A DNA stretch of 46,773 nucleotides from a virus: positions 1 through 46,773 of IMG/VR virus record IMGVR_UViG_3300036851_000164. One strand, given 5' to 3'. Shown piece after piece: positions 12,572 through 20,463 of this stretch; positions within the stretch are counted from its first letter, which is position 1, and every line of letters begins with the position of its first letter. The notes beneath the pieces are model-generated. The model ran no database searches. It worked only from the letters and a program-made list of their open reading frames with translations, and was not told the DNA's origin. The position numbers and the translations under genes were made by a program.

Positions 12572-13086
12572 ACGAACTATCCCTCCCTAATTCTGAAAAC
12601 GAGCCAGCGGACGCGGCCTATGCCTCGCATGTGGTGAAGATGCTGTTCGCAGGGTATCCGGGCCAGCACCCACGCGACCCGGATACCTATGCTGCCTTCA
12701 TCGCTACACTCTGCGTCGGCAAGCCGAAGCGCATCGTGAGGGGCCTAGTTCACCCTGAAACTGGCGTAATCGCCGAGTGCAAGTTTCTCCCGACCGTGGC
12801 TGAGGTCAACGAGTGGTTTTCCACCAGGCTTCCGAAAGAACCCGCGCGGTTCAATGCGGCGGAGCATCGCAAATTCCTCCCGGCACCGCCGGAGCCTGAG
12901 ATACCGCCTGAGATCCGCGCGGCACGCGTGGCGAAGCTGAAAGCCGTGGCGGCTGAGATTAGGGCGGTCACAGAGAGCAACGTCGTGGGCAGGCCGATCA
13001 AGTGGCGTCAGACGCACGACCCGGAAAAGCTCTTGGCCGCCCTCAACCCAAAGGAACGGTCTGATGATGCCGCAAGTGGCGACTAG
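12568..13086 (+). CDS. Replication-associated protein, possible helicase loader (GTG start)
   Basis: A 172-residue protein. The GTG overlaps the TGA of the initiator gene (GTGA). The segment MLFAGYPGQHPRDPDTYAAF and KFLPTVAEVNEWFSTRLP resemble an alphaproteobacterial phage protein placed after the initiator (from memory). No Walker motif is visible, so a DnaC-like ATPase is not supported. Replication role inferred from position. Confidence 0.6.
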   Translation: MNELSLPNSENEPADAAYASHVVKMLFAGYPGQHPRDPDTYAAFIATLCVGKPKRIVRGLVHPETGVIAECKFLPTVAEVNEWFSTRLPKEPARFNAAEHRKFLPAPPEPEIPPEIRAARVAKLKAVAAEIRAVTESNVVGRPIKWRQTHDPEKLLAALNPKERSDDAASGD

Positions 13087-13642
13087 GTTGCCGCCTGCGC
13101 GGCCAAAATTGACTCAGGAAAGCCGCAAGGCCATCGAAGCGGGCATGGACCTTCTACGGTCGGAAGGGTATCAGGTGAGTTTCCCTGAGTCTCTGCCGAG
13201 TATCGTGTGGAGGCTACTCCGCGAAGCCGCCGACACACTGGCCCGGCTCCCCGATCGAGAGAGGGTGTGGCTACTTGCTGCCGATCGCGTCGCCTGGCCC
13301 GAGGTTTTGCACACCGCGCAGGAAATGTACGAGGCTGAACTTCAGCGATTGACCGACACCAGGATGTCGAAGGAGGAAACTCCCATCCGGCGGCTGTCGA
13401 TCACCAATCCCGGCGCCGTCTCGAGGATGCTGGTAGTATTGGACTGGCTGCAGTATGTGCGCGCGCGGACGGAGATCAGGGTAAAGCGGGACAAGCTGGT
13501 GGTGCTGGCTCTCGCTCAAGGGCAATCGCTTAAGAGCGTGCGCCGGCTGATGCTGGGGGACCGCACCGACCGGGCGATCTATATGGTCCGGAGCAAAGTC
13601 CTCAGTCAGATTGTGGGAGGGCTGCGAAACTTCTTGATCTAG
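13064..13642 (+). CDS. DUF6362-like protein, candidate late regulator
   Basis: A 192-residue protein resembling DUF6362: WRLLREAADTLARLPDRER, WPEVLHTAQEMYEAE, AVSRMLVVLDWLQYV, then a C-terminal helix-turn-helix-like stretch (ALAQGQSLKSVRRLMLGDRTDRAIYMV). The last gene of the rightward early operon is where lambdoid phages keep Q-type antiterminators, so late-gene control is a reasonable guess. AAGGA stands 8 bases before the ATG at 13064. Confidence 0.6.
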   Translation: MMPQVATRLPPARPKLTQESRKAIEAGMDLLRSEGYQVSFPESLPSIVWRLLREAADTLARLPDRERVWLLAADRVAWPEVLHTAQEMYEAELQRLTDTRMSKEETPIRRLSITNPGAVSRMLVVLDWLQYVRARTEIRVKRDKLVVLALAQGQSLKSVRRLMLGDRTDRAIYMVRSKVLSQIVGGLRNFLI

Positions 13643-13750
13643 CGCGAAACTTCATGCACCCTTCTACATGATGGGTGATTTGCCCCCGGACGGGAAACCG
13701 CGCCGGGGATTTTATTTTCAGCGCGCCGAACTCTCGCAATATGTCGCAGA

Positions 13751-13984
13751 TCAGCGCGCCGAAGTCTCGCTGTCCACAATCGTCCACGCTGGCGGAACAC
13801 CGTGGCGTGAGAACATTTCCGCCAGCCTGGCAATCCAGGGCGGAATAGGTCTGTCGCCGTTTTCATATTGGCGGATTGCCACGGCTCGCGTGTTCTCATT
13901 GCCGCGATAGCCGAACGCGGCGCCGAGCTCGCGCGTCGACAAGCCTAGCTCGCGGCGGATTGCCTTAAGTTCTGCGCCTGTCAT
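13751..13984 (-). CDS. XRE-family transcriptional regulator, 77 aa
   Basis: A compact helix-turn-helix protein: LKAIRRELGLSTRELGAAFGY, then AVAIRQYENGDRPIPPWIARLAE, with the second block typical of XRE recognition and dimer helices. It is encoded opposite the replication operon and may control the local leftward genes or the late switch. It is distinct from the immunity repressor. Confidence 0.8.
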   Translation of the reverse strand: MTGAELKAIRRELGLSTRELGAAFGYRGNENTRAVAIRQYENGDRPIPPWIARLAEMFSRHGVPPAWTIVDSETSAR

Positions 13985-14029
13985 GGTGTCCGCAATCGCG
14001 CCTCCGTGTTTCTTGGTGAGCCTACCTAG

Positions 14030-14055
14030 CAGGGCGCCCGGTTTTGGACGCCCTG
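14030..14055 (-). terminator. Hairpin downstream of the gene at 14067
   Basis: CAGGGCG (14030-14036) and CGCCCTG (14049-14055) pair across 12 bases, just after the stop of the leftward gene. No T run follows, so efficient intrinsic termination is uncertain. Confidence 0.4.
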
Positions 14056-14066
14056 CCCATTAGGCT

Positions 14067-14432
14067 CTAGGCAAACTCGGTCAAGATCGCACTAGCGCGA
14101 TTGGCGTAGCTCTCGCCGTCATCACTTGACCACGACGCCAAATCATTAAGCAATGGCTTAGCCTTTTCCACGAAGGCGCGAAGCCTTACAACTTCCTCCG
14201 CGTGCTTTAGCGGAACTGGCAGGGCGGATCCGTAGCCTTCTTTGGCCCATGCTTCGCCCTTGTCTCCGATCGCCTCAACATAGGTGTCGCCGCAATCGTC
14301 ATAGGCGCGCCAGCAATCATCAGTCTCGTCGTAAGCTTTCTCGCAAGCTTCCTCGATGCTGTTCGCCTCAACGTCGACCGTGCAGCTATAGCCTTGCATG
14401 TAAGCAAGCTGGACTGTGAAAGTTTGCATCAT
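14067..14432 (-). CDS. Hypothetical acidic protein, 121 aa
   Basis: Unrecognised. The N-terminus (FTVQLAYMQGYSCTVDVEANSIEEACEKAYD) resembles small phage proteins with a beta-strand/helix pattern that contain VEA.S.EEA. Start at ATG 14432, five bases from GGGAG, with a second ATG directly following. The gene has its own 5' leader hairpin (14451-14465). Confidence 0.65.
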   Translation of the reverse strand: MMQTFTVQLAYMQGYSCTVDVEANSIEEACEKAYDETDDCWRAYDDCGDTYVEAIGDKGEAWAKEGYGSALPVPLKHAEEVVRLRAFVEKAKPLLNDLASWSSDDGESYANRASAILTEFA

Positions 14433-14450
14433 CGTCACTCCCTTTTAGGT

Positions 14451-14465
14451 GAGGCGTCTTGCCTC
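14451..14465 (-). promoter_or_regulatory. Leader hairpin, copy 1 (GAGGC-5-GCCTC)
   Basis: GAGGC/GCCTC stem with a five-base loop just 5' of the ribosome binding site of the gene at 14067-14432. The 18 bases CTCCCTTTTAGGTGAGGC on the + strand are shared exactly with copy 2. Confidence 0.6.
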
Positions 14466-14521
14466 TAGTGCATGATCGCACCATGAGGCGCCCCGCACGA
14501 GGCGAGGCGCCCTAGTTGCGG

Positions 14522-15001
14522 TCAGTGCACCAAATCAGACAGCCTAATCACTTGCGGTGCATCTGCTGGCTTATTGTAGCCCCAAGGTGCATCTTCATAA
14601 CCCGGAACCTTAGACGTTGCAGCACCTATCACAAAGTCACAAAACCGCTTCGCCCAACTGTCGCGCCATCCCTCGTGCTCGCACGATTGATAGTCTAGAC
14701 AGTCGATTAGCTTGATGACCGTGATAGCGAGATTGCGCGTACTGGTGACAAAATGGGCGTCATGGCGGTAACGATATTTGTTCACGTCTATGTCGACCAT
14801 TTCCTGCCAATCATCGGGATAGCGCGCGCGCAAGCTGGCGATGTTCTCTGCCAATAGCGCCTTGCCGATCTCGGTCCACTCTTCTGGCGATGGTGACTGT
14901 TGGTGTTCGCCATTCGGCAACGGCACGCTATACCGATAGCAAGTATCAAGCCATGACAAGATCGCGTCCACGTGGTCAGTTCCTACGAACCATGCTGACA
15001 T
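14522..15001 (-). CDS. Conserved hypothetical protein, 159 aa
   Basis: Begins MSAWFVGTDHVDAILSWLDT and has ALLAENIASLRARYPDD, a pattern I recall from a widespread actinobacterial and proteobacterial phage family of unknown function. The middle has CLDYQSCEHEGWRDSWA. It follows leader hairpin copy 2. A GC-rich imperfect hairpin region (14489-14515) lies after the stop. Confidence 0.65.
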   Translation of the reverse strand: MSAWFVGTDHVDAILSWLDTCYRYSVPLPNGEHQQSPSPEEWTEIGKALLAENIASLRARYPDDWQEMVDIDVNKYRYRHDAHFVTSTRNLAITVIKLIDCLDYQSCEHEGWRDSWAKRFCDFVIGAATSKVPGYEDAPWGYNKPADAPQVIRLSDLVH

Positions 15002-15023
15002 TTTCCGTTTCTCCCTTTTAGGT

Positions 15024-15038
15024 GAGGCTCAGTGCCTC
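15024..15038 (-). promoter_or_regulatory. Leader hairpin, copy 2
   Basis: GAGGC at 15024-15028 and GCCTC at 15034-15038, loop of five bases, upstream of GGGAG and the ATG at 15001. Same architecture as copies 1 and 3. Confidence 0.6.
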
Positions 15039-15060
15039 GGTTCAGTGCTCTAGCAGCACC

Positions 15061-15085
15061 AAAAGGCGCCGGATTTTGCCGGCGC
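15061..15085 (-). terminator. Intrinsic terminator after the gene at 15098
   Basis: On the minus strand GCGCCGG, a six-base loop and CCGGCGC are followed by CTTTT. It lies between the stop at 15098 and leader hairpin copy 2, so the gene at 14522 probably has its own promoter or depends on readthrough. Confidence 0.55.
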
Positions 15086-15097
15086 TAGTTGCTGATG

Positions 15098-15535
15098 CTA
15101 TGCCTCGCAGCCTTTGGCAATGTAAGGCCGCAACAGTCGCGCCTTGGGAGCGGGCAGCGTTAGCCGCGTGCCGCTGCCATTACGCAAGGCTTGCCAGCGC
15201 TGCTCAAATCCGGCCGTCTCCGGCCAAGGCTGCACGTCTTGCAGCCTCACGCCGAACATAGGCAACAGATCGCCGATGCTGACGGGGTTAGCAGCGTTCC
15301 AATCGCGGCAGCGCTTCGCCAGTTTTAGCGTCCGCAGGATCGCGGCCTTAACGCCTGCAGTCTTGAACTTCATGGCCTGCACACGTGCTATGCGCTGCTC
15401 GAGATCGCCGCCGTCGACAATAACTCGAGCCGCCTTCGCCTTGCCGCGCCCAGGCAAGGGCAGGACGTTGAGCCCGTACTTGCGGAGTTCAACTTTAATC
15501 GCGTCGATTTGCTCTTTGGTTAGCTGGATGGTCAT
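15098..15535 (-). CDS. Hypothetical protein, 145 aa
   Basis: Unrecognised basic protein (LTKEQIDAIKVELRKYGLNV, PGRGKAKAARV). Its start overlaps the stop of the gene at 15532. Lys/Arg richness would suit nucleic-acid binding, but no motif proves it. Confidence 0.6.
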   Translation of the reverse strand: MTIQLTKEQIDAIKVELRKYGLNVLPLPGRGKAKAARVIVDGGDLEQRIARVQAMKFKTAGVKAAILRTLKLAKRCRDWNAANPVSIGDLLPMFGVRLQDVQPWPETAGFEQRWQALRNGSGTRLTLPAPKARLLRPYIAKGCEA

Positions 15536-15744
15536 GGCTTGACCCTCGCAACGTAGCCGGAAACCTCCACGCCAGTTTGCGTGCCAATCAAATCGACAAA
15601 GACCGCGCGGCGAGGCTTGGAGTGAGAGCGACGGATAAAATTTGCAACGACGCGAATTTCCGCTTTGCCAGCTTCAAGCATATGGCGAGGCGTGGCAATC
15701 GTACCATTGCCCCAATTTACTAGCTGATCCATCTTGGTTCGCAT
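15532..15744 (-). CDS. Small hypothetical protein, 70 aa
   Basis: A 70-residue basic protein with a predicted beta-rich C-terminal half (KPRRAVFVDLIGTQTGVEVSGYVARV). First gene of a leftward pair, preceded by AAAGGGA, leader hairpin copy 3 and a plausible promoter. Confidence 0.6.
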   Translation of the reverse strand: MRTKMDQLVNWGNGTIATPRHMLEAGKAEIRVVANFIRRSHSKPRRAVFVDLIGTQTGVEVSGYVARVKP

Positions 15745-15763
15745 TGGCTTTCCCTTTCATGGT

Positions 15764-15778
15764 GAGGCTCGCTGCCTC
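15764..15778 (-). promoter_or_regulatory. Leader hairpin, copy 3
   Basis: GAGGC (15764-15768) and GCCTC (15774-15778) with a five-base loop, 20 bases upstream of the ATG at 15744. Confidence 0.6.
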
Positions 15779-15789
15779 GTAACAGATGC

Positions 15790-15818
15790 AGAATAAGTAT
15801 GCGCTGGCCTACGCGCAA
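15790..15818 (-). promoter_or_regulatory. Possible promoter for the leftward pair
   Basis: Minus strand TTGCGC (15818-15813), 17 bases, TATTCT (15795-15790). A moderate sigma-70 match; expected start just upstream of leader hairpin copy 3. Confidence 0.4.
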
Positions 15819-15830
15819 TAGCACGCAACA

Positions 15831-15855
15831 GGAACAAAACATTAAATTTTGTCCC
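15831..15855. promoter_or_regulatory. Inverted repeat between divergent genes
   Basis: GGAACAAAA (15831-15839) and TTTTGTCCC (15847-15855) pair 8 of 9 around CATTAAA. It lies between the leftward pair and the small terminase gene. It may be an operator or late-promoter control site; no strong rightward promoter could be assigned. Confidence 0.4.
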
Positions 15856-15889
15856 TTTCGATCACAAATTGTTACAGGATATTTCGCCC

Positions 15890-16387
15890 ATGCCTCGCCG
15901 CAAGATCATCAAGCCTTCGGGCTTGCCCAAGCTCACCGCTAAGCAGATGAAATTCTGTGAAGGCGTGCTAGGTGGCTTGAGCCTGTCGGACGCCTATCGC
16001 GCGGCCTATGACGTGCAACGCATGGGCCCTCCGCAAGTCAACTGCGAAGCGAGCAGGCTTCGCGCGCACCCCGCGATTGCCCTATGGCTTGACGCGATAA
16101 CAACGGAGATCGCCGGCGCCCATGTTTGCACCCGTGAGGAGCACCTGCGCGAGCTCGCCCGGCTCAAGGCGATCGCTATTCGCACGGGCAACGTAGGTGC
16201 AGCTGTTCAAGCGGAGCAGCTGCGCGGCAAGGTCGGCGGCCACTATATCGAGCAATTCGCTGACGTCTCCGACCATGATCCGATCGCCACGCTTAACCAG
16301 ATCGCCCAGCAGGATCCGGAACTCGCGCAGCGCCTCGCCATCCTCCACGGCATTACTTGGGACCAAGACAATGCCAGCGTACACTAA
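15890..16387 (+). CDS. terS: Terminase small subunit
   Basis: A 165-residue protein: LTAKQMKFCEGVLGGLSLSDAYRAAYD (residues about 14-40), the N-terminal DNA-binding module of Terminase_2-type small subunits, then ASRLRAHPAIALWLD and a helical oligomerisation region. It recognises the packaging site and recruits TerL, which here is 8.6 kb away. The start at 15890 has AGGA 10 bases upstream; an in-frame TTG at 15869 is less likely. Confidence 0.85.
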   Translation: MPRRKIIKPSGLPKLTAKQMKFCEGVLGGLSLSDAYRAAYDVQRMGPPQVNCEASRLRAHPAIALWLDAITTEIAGAHVCTREEHLRELARLKAIAIRTGNVGAAVQAEQLRGKVGGHYIEQFADVSDHDPIATLNQIAQQDPELAQRLAILHGITWDQDNASVH

Positions 16388-16622
16388 CCAAATGCACGAA
16401 GCAGACGGAGACGAAGCCATAGACCTTAGCCATAAACTCGTCGAGGTATTGGGGGAACGTAAGAACTCGGTCGCTATGACTGCCCTCGTCTATGCTTCCG
16501 CTTGCATCATCGCTTCACAACGCACTATGTGCCACCGTCACGCTGCAGCCCTCATGGCCGAACAGCTCATCGACCTGGTGGACACTTGCATCGAAAACCA
16601 AGGTAGCGAGCGACGACACTAA
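16371..16622 (+). CDS. Hypothetical protein, 83 aa
   Basis: An unrecognised helical protein overlapping the end of terS by 17 bases. Contains SVAMTALVYASACIIASQRTM, weakly hydrophobic but probably not a membrane helix. A second ATG at 16392 is possible. Confidence 0.55.
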   Translation: MPAYTNQMHEADGDEAIDLSHKLVEVLGERKNSVAMTALVYASACIIASQRTMCHRHAAALMAEQLIDLVDTCIENQGSERRH

Positions 16623-16891
16623 ACATCGCCTGTGTGTGTTGCGTTTCAAATCCCCCCCCTCTCCGCATCGTGCCCGGGCCTACTAGGGCTTGGGATTAGG
16701 GCGCCTGGCTGGCAAGTTGCTGGCAAGATGGCTCAATAATTGGCTTATTTCTGCGGTTGCGCACTACGTTTGAGAGGTAGTGCATGGCTGCGTGAGAGGG
16801 GTGGCGGGACCCCCCTCGAGCCTCGCGTGAGTGCGTCTATTCCCCATCTGAGGTCCGGCTGATTGAAACCCCTTTTTGGAGGCGGCGGCAT
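16623..16891. other. Gap after terS: arm-like repeats and an inverted repeat; candidate packaging region
   Basis: No gene is seen here. It holds a paired 11-base repeat (16707-16728), a 7-base inverted repeat GCACTAC/GTAGTGC at 16761-16767 and 16777-16783, and GC-rich direct repeats. Packaging sites often lie by terS, but no known cos or pac sequence was recognised. Confidence 0.4.
16707..16728 (-). repeat. Paired 11-base arm-like repeat, distant copy
   Basis: The minus strand reads TCTTGCCAGCA then ACTTGCCAGCC, two tandem copies of the motif ACTTGNCRGCA that flanks attP. See 43545-43566 and 43766-43787. Its location far from attP is unexplained. Confidence 0.55.
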
Positions 16892-17338
16892 TTGGAAATG
16901 GCGGAAATGCTGAGGGGGGTTATAGCGGCGCGGGGGAATTGCGACCCGCGGATAGGGGTATTTGATGCGAAGGCGAAGGATGAGGGTAGGTGCCCGGGGT
17001 GTGGGCAGTTTCATTTGCGGCCCGGGTACTGTCAGGCGTTGAATCCGAAGGCTTCTGAGGCGATTGCGAGTGGGCGGGCCTTGACGGTTGAGGAGGCTCG
17101 GGAGTTGGCGCGGGGTCCGGAGCCGGAGCTTGTGACGGTTGAGGCGGGAAGTGTCACGCCAACTGTCACGGCACCCCCTCCAACTGTCACAACTGTCACG
17201 CACGAGGGGGCAACTGTCACGCGGGTTTGCGAGGCGTGCGGGACGGCGGTTGAGGGGAAGGCTCGCTATTGCAGCGGGGCGTGCCGGATGAAGGCGGCTC
17301 GGAAGCGAGCGACGGAGAAGGCGAGCGATGGCGCTTGA
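16892..17338 (+). CDS. Zn-ribbon protein with Val-Thr repeats (TTG start)
   Basis: A 148-residue protein. GGAGG (16878-16882) lies 9 bases before TTG 16892, but 15 before ATG 16898, so the TTG is preferred. It has a Cys pair near the N-terminus (CPGCGQFHLRPGYC), a central stretch of VTPTVT-type repeats, and a C-terminal ribbon CEACGTAVEGKARYCSGAC followed by basic residues. Possible DNA contact; function unknown. Confidence 0.55.
   Translation: MEMAEMLRGVIAARGNCDPRIGVFDAKAKDEGRCPGCGQFHLRPGYCQALNPKASEAIASGRALTVEEARELARGPEPELVTVEAGSVTPTVTAPPPTVTTVTHEGATVTRVCEACGTAVEGKARYCSGACRMKAARKRATEKASDGA
17152..17221 (+). repeat. Cluster of five TGTCAC repeats
   Basis: TGTCAC occurs at 17152, 17164, 17184, 17194 and 17215, four of them as AACTGTCAC. 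They encode Val-Thr steps in the overlapping gene. The irregular spacing and strong codon constancy suggest a nucleic-acid role as well, such as a binding site near the terminase genes. Confidence 0.5.
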
Positions 17339-18506
17339 GATCAAGCACGCGACGCTGAACAACGGGGCGGTTGCGGACGATCCTGCGTTTCCGGTTGGGC
17401 CGGACGAGTGGGATGCCGCACATAGCCTGACGGGTGAGCTTGAGGTCGCCAAGGGAGGCACCGGAGCGGCGACGGCTGGGGGTGCGCGGACCAATCTCGG
17501 GCTAGCCATAGGCTCTGACGTTCAAGCCTTTGACGCCGACTTGTCCGCTATTGCTGGCCTGGCCCCATCAAACGACGATGTGATCCAGCGCAAGGCTGGC
17601 TCGTGGGTCAGCCGCACGATGGCCCAGCTTATCACTGACCTCGCTGCGCTTGGGACCACGTTTCAGCCGCTTGCCGCCGCGCTTACGTCATGGGCGAGCG
17701 TTGTTAGGGCCGCGGGGTTCGATACGTTTGCGGCTACGCCGTCGAGCGCAAATCTTCGCGGGCTGCTGACCGACGAGAGCGGAACCGGGGCCGCGTATTT
17801 CCAGGGCGGCGATCTAGGCACCCCAAGCGCGGGCGCACTTACCAACGCGACGGGGCTTCCGATCTCTACCGGCGTGGCAGGGCTCGGCACTGGTGTAGCG
17901 ACGTTCTTAGGCACTCCGTCCAGTGCGAACCTAGCTTCTGCTGTTACTGACGAAACAGGTTCGGGGGCACTAGTTTTTGCCACCTCGCCTACGCTAGTCA
18001 CGCCCGCGCTTGGCACGCCTGCTTCTGGCACGCTGACCAACTGCACCGGGCTTCCTTTGGCTGGTGTTGTGGATTCGACCACGGAAGCGTTAGGTGTTGG
18101 TTCTCTTGAAGTCGGTCACGCCTCGGACACAACGGTGGACCGCGCGGCTGCGGGCGTCATTCAGGTTGAGGGCGTTCCGCTCTATTCGCAAATTCCACAG
18201 AACAGCCAGAGCGCCGCTTACACCTTAGTCCTTGCGGATGCACAGAAGCATATTCTGCATCCGGTAGTGGATGACAACGCGCGCACCTTTACCATACCGG
18301 CTAATGCCTCGGTAGCCTATCCAGTCGGGACGGCGATTACCTTCGTCAATCGGATCAACACCGTCACGATTGCTATTACGACCGACACTCTGATCCTGGC
18401 AGGCACGGGCACGACCGGGAGCAGAACGCTTGCAGCGTTCGGGATGGCCACGGCGCTCAAGGTTGGCTCTACCACCTGGATGATTTCAGGGACAGGGCTG
18501 ACCTAA
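17328..18506 (+). CDS. Tail fibre-like protein
   Basis: A 392-residue, Gly/Ala/Thr-rich protein with fibre-type repeats: GGTGAATAGGARTNLGL near residue 43, then two GTPSSANL units and SPTLVTPALGTPASGTLTNC. This is the style of trimeric tail fibre shafts. The C-terminal 130 residues (QNSQSAAYTLVLADAQKH onward) form a probable globular tip. It would bind host surface glycans. Overlaps the upstream gene by 11 bases. Confidence 0.75.
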   Translation: MALEIKHATLNNGAVADDPAFPVGPDEWDAAHSLTGELEVAKGGTGAATAGGARTNLGLAIGSDVQAFDADLSAIAGLAPSNDDVIQRKAGSWVSRTMAQLITDLAALGTTFQPLAAALTSWASVVRAAGFDTFAATPSSANLRGLLTDESGTGAAYFQGGDLGTPSAGALTNATGLPISTGVAGLGTGVATFLGTPSSANLASAVTDETGSGALVFATSPTLVTPALGTPASGTLTNCTGLPLAGVVDSTTEALGVGSLEVGHASDTTVDRAAAGVIQVEGVPLYSQIPQNSQSAAYTLVLADAQKHILHPVVDDNARTFTIPANASVAYPVGTAITFVNRINTVTIAITTDTLILAGTGTTGSRTLAAFGMATALKVGSTTWMISGTGLT

Positions 18507-19165
18507 TGGTCGGGGTGAGCTTCCAGCCGTTACTGGGTATTGGCGGCGCGGCGGCTCTTACGCTGACTTTTATCAACAACGCCACTGACGTTACCGATCA
18601 AACCACTTACAACTTTGGCAATTTCACCGCTGCCTCTGGCGGGCTGATGATTGTTGTTTTTGTGGCCCAGGGCAATCAGTCGCGCACTGTGTCATCGGTC
18701 AGCATCGGTGGTACCAACGGCACAATCCACAATAGTAACGCCTCGCTGAATCGTAAATATGCTATCGCGTCGCGGGTTGTGAGTTCTGGTGCCAATAACG
18801 TAAGTGTCACTCTGAGCGGCAATAACGGCACCACACCCAAGGCTGCGGTCGGTGTCTGGCTATTGACCGGTTATTCTTCGGCCACGCCTGTCGCTACTGG
18901 TGCCGATACGCACGGCACAGGTTCTTCGATCAACACCATCTCGTTGAACACCAGCGCAGGCGGAGTCGCCGTATTCGGCTCGTTTAACGGCAATAATGAA
19001 GCGATTACCTGGTCGAGCGCGACAGAGCGTTATGACGCCAATCTGAGCAATTCAAATGTGAGCTTTGCCGATCTCAGCCCCACCGCAGCAGAGACGCCCC
19101 ATTCTCAAACCGCCGATTGGGCGTCGTCTGAAATTGGCATGGCGGTCGGCGGGTCTTGGCTATAG
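18506..19165 (+). CDS. Fibre-associated beta-rich protein
   Basis: A 219-residue protein, Ser/Thr/Gly/Asn-rich with alternating beta strands (LMIVVFVAQGNQSRTVSSVS, VGVWLLTGYSSATPVATG). Likely a virion surface or adhesin-like domain. It starts at the fibre stop (TAATG) and may be a second part of the same appendage. Confidence 0.65.
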   Translation: MVGVSFQPLLGIGGAAALTLTFINNATDVTDQTTYNFGNFTAASGGLMIVVFVAQGNQSRTVSSVSIGGTNGTIHNSNASLNRKYAIASRVVSSGANNVSVTLSGNNGTTPKAAVGVWLLTGYSSATPVATGADTHGTGSSINTISLNTSAGGVAVFGSFNGNNEAITWSSATERYDANLSNSNVSFADLSPTAAETPHSQTADWASSEIGMAVGGSWL

Positions 19166-19250
19166 CTGTATCACAAATTGGTTCAGCCGGGCCGCACCAT
19201 GGCCGCGAGAGCCTAACCCCGCCCCGAAACGGCAGTCTATGAGGGCATGA

Positions 19251-19526
19251 ATGGCGAGGTTTTTCCAGCCGGACTTCTTCCAGAACGACTTTTACCAAAC
19301 GGTCAGCGGCGTCGGCGTTCTGACGATCACCGATACCGACATTCTGCAGAAGCCAATCGACGCCGTGCTCGCCGGTCAACAGAAGATCAAGGACCGCTAC
19401 AGGGAATATGAGCTTCACGCGCCGCGCCTCAGAACCCGCGCGAGCGGCACGCACACGGGCGTCGGCAGGCTCAAGGGCGACAAGCCATCATTCAAGGTGA
19501 CAACGACGAAGAAAGGTTACGACTGA
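19251..19526 (+). CDS. Hypothetical protein, 91 aa
   Basis: Begins [18 protein letters not shown]; unrecognised. The C-terminus is basic with [16 protein letters not shown]. It joins the next gene by a shared A at 19526. GAGGG lies five bases before the ATG. Confidence 0.6.
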   Translation: MARFFQPDFFQNDFYQTVSGVGVLTITDTDILQKPIDAVLAGQQKIKDRYREYELHAPRLRTRASGTHTGVGRLKGDKPSFKVTTTKKGYD

Positions 19527-19672
19527 TGCCACTCAAGAAAGGCTCATCGAAAAAGGTTATCAGTGAGAACATCAGGCGTGAAATGCACGCCGGCAAGCCG
19601 CAGAAGCAGGCAGTCGCCATCGCCTATTCGAAGGCTGGCAAGAGCCGCAAAGGATCGGCGCGCAAGCGTTAA
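19526..19672 (+). CDS. Small basic conserved phage protein, 48 aa
   Basis: A 49-codon frame tightly packed between neighbours (TGATG at its start, TAATG at its end). The product is very basic and contains [19 protein letters not shown], a motif I recall from many small phage proteins of unknown function. Probably nucleic-acid binding. Confidence 0.75.
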   Translation: MPLKKGSSKKVISENIRREMHAGKPQKQAVAIAYSKAGKSRKGSARKR

Positions 19673-20463
19673 TGTCGATCCTTTTCGCTACGCCGTGCTA
19701 CGGCGGAATGCTGCACGAAGCGCATTTCATGTCGTGTATGCAGCTTAAAGAGGATCTGACCCAACTCGGCGTTGAGCATGACTGGCTCACCGGCAACAGC
19801 GAAAGCCTGGTGCATCGCGGTCGCATGAAGATGGCGGCGAAGTACCTGAAGGGGAGCTCCTACAAATTCCTGATGTGGCTCGATGCTGACATCGAGTTCA
19901 CGTCAAACGATGTCGCGGCGCTGTGGAACATGGCGACCGACCCGAAGGCACCAGCCGACATCGCCGTCGGCGTCTACGCCATGAAGAAGCGCGACAAGCA
20001 ATGGTTCGCGGCGTGGAAGGACGGCAAGCTGGTTAAAGACCTCGATCAGTTCGGGGACCAGCCGATTGAAGTCGACTACGCGGGGACCGGCTTCATGCTG
20101 ATCTCGCGCGAGGCGCTGGCGACAATTCACACGCACCTTGCGGTTAAGTACGCGATCGCCAAGAAGCTGCGAGAAGCGATGGGCGGCGATCTCAACGGCC
20201 TCCGCAAACTGGTCGCCGACGAAATGCTTGGTGCCCTGCAATTCGACTTCGAGGAAGATGAGGGCCGCATCCCGGCATTCTTCACCGCGCACATCTTCAA
20301 CGATGGGCTCGAGAGCGAGGATTATCATTTCTGCCGCATCGCGCGCGAGGCGGGACTGAAGATAATGATGCACCCGCGCGTTAGGCTGAAGCATTGGGGA
20401 CAGTATGCCTTCGGTGATCCTGACGCCGCAGCGAAGATCGGCAAAGTCGCCGGTCATGCTTGA
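19672..20463 (+). CDS. Glycosyltransferase (GT-A type)
   Basis: A 263-residue protein: SILFATPCYGGMLHEAHF at the start, NSESLVHRGRMKMAAKYL, then a DxD-type FLMWLDADIEF near residues 66-76 and TGFMLISREAL near 143. This is the layout of phage GT-A glycosyltransferases that modify surface sugars. A C-terminal EDYHFCRIAREAGLKIMMHP supports a GT2-like fold. First of a sugar-modifying block. Confidence 0.8.
   Translation: MSILFATPCYGGMLHEAHFMSCMQLKEDLTQLGVEHDWLTGNSESLVHRGRMKMAAKYLKGSSYKFLMWLDADIEFTSNDVAALWNMATDPKAPADIAVGVYAMKKRDKQWFAAWKDGKLVKDLDQFGDQPIEVDYAGTGFMLISREALATIHTHLAVKYAIAKKLREAMGGDLNGLRKLVADEMLGALQFDFEEDEGRIPAFFTAHIFNDGLESEDYHFCRIAREAGLKIMMHPRVRLKHWGQYAFGDPDAAAKIGKVAGHA

Noticed and set aside
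12568-13086. DnaC-type ATPase helicase loader
   Set aside because: No Walker A or B motif visible; kept only as a replication-associated protein.
16623-16891. Defined cos site
   Set aside because: Inverted and direct repeats are present but nothing matches a cos site I know; left as a candidate region.
16745-17509. 254-codon antisense frame with Arg/Pro repeats
   Set aside because: Low-complexity shadow of the Val-Thr repeat and fibre start.
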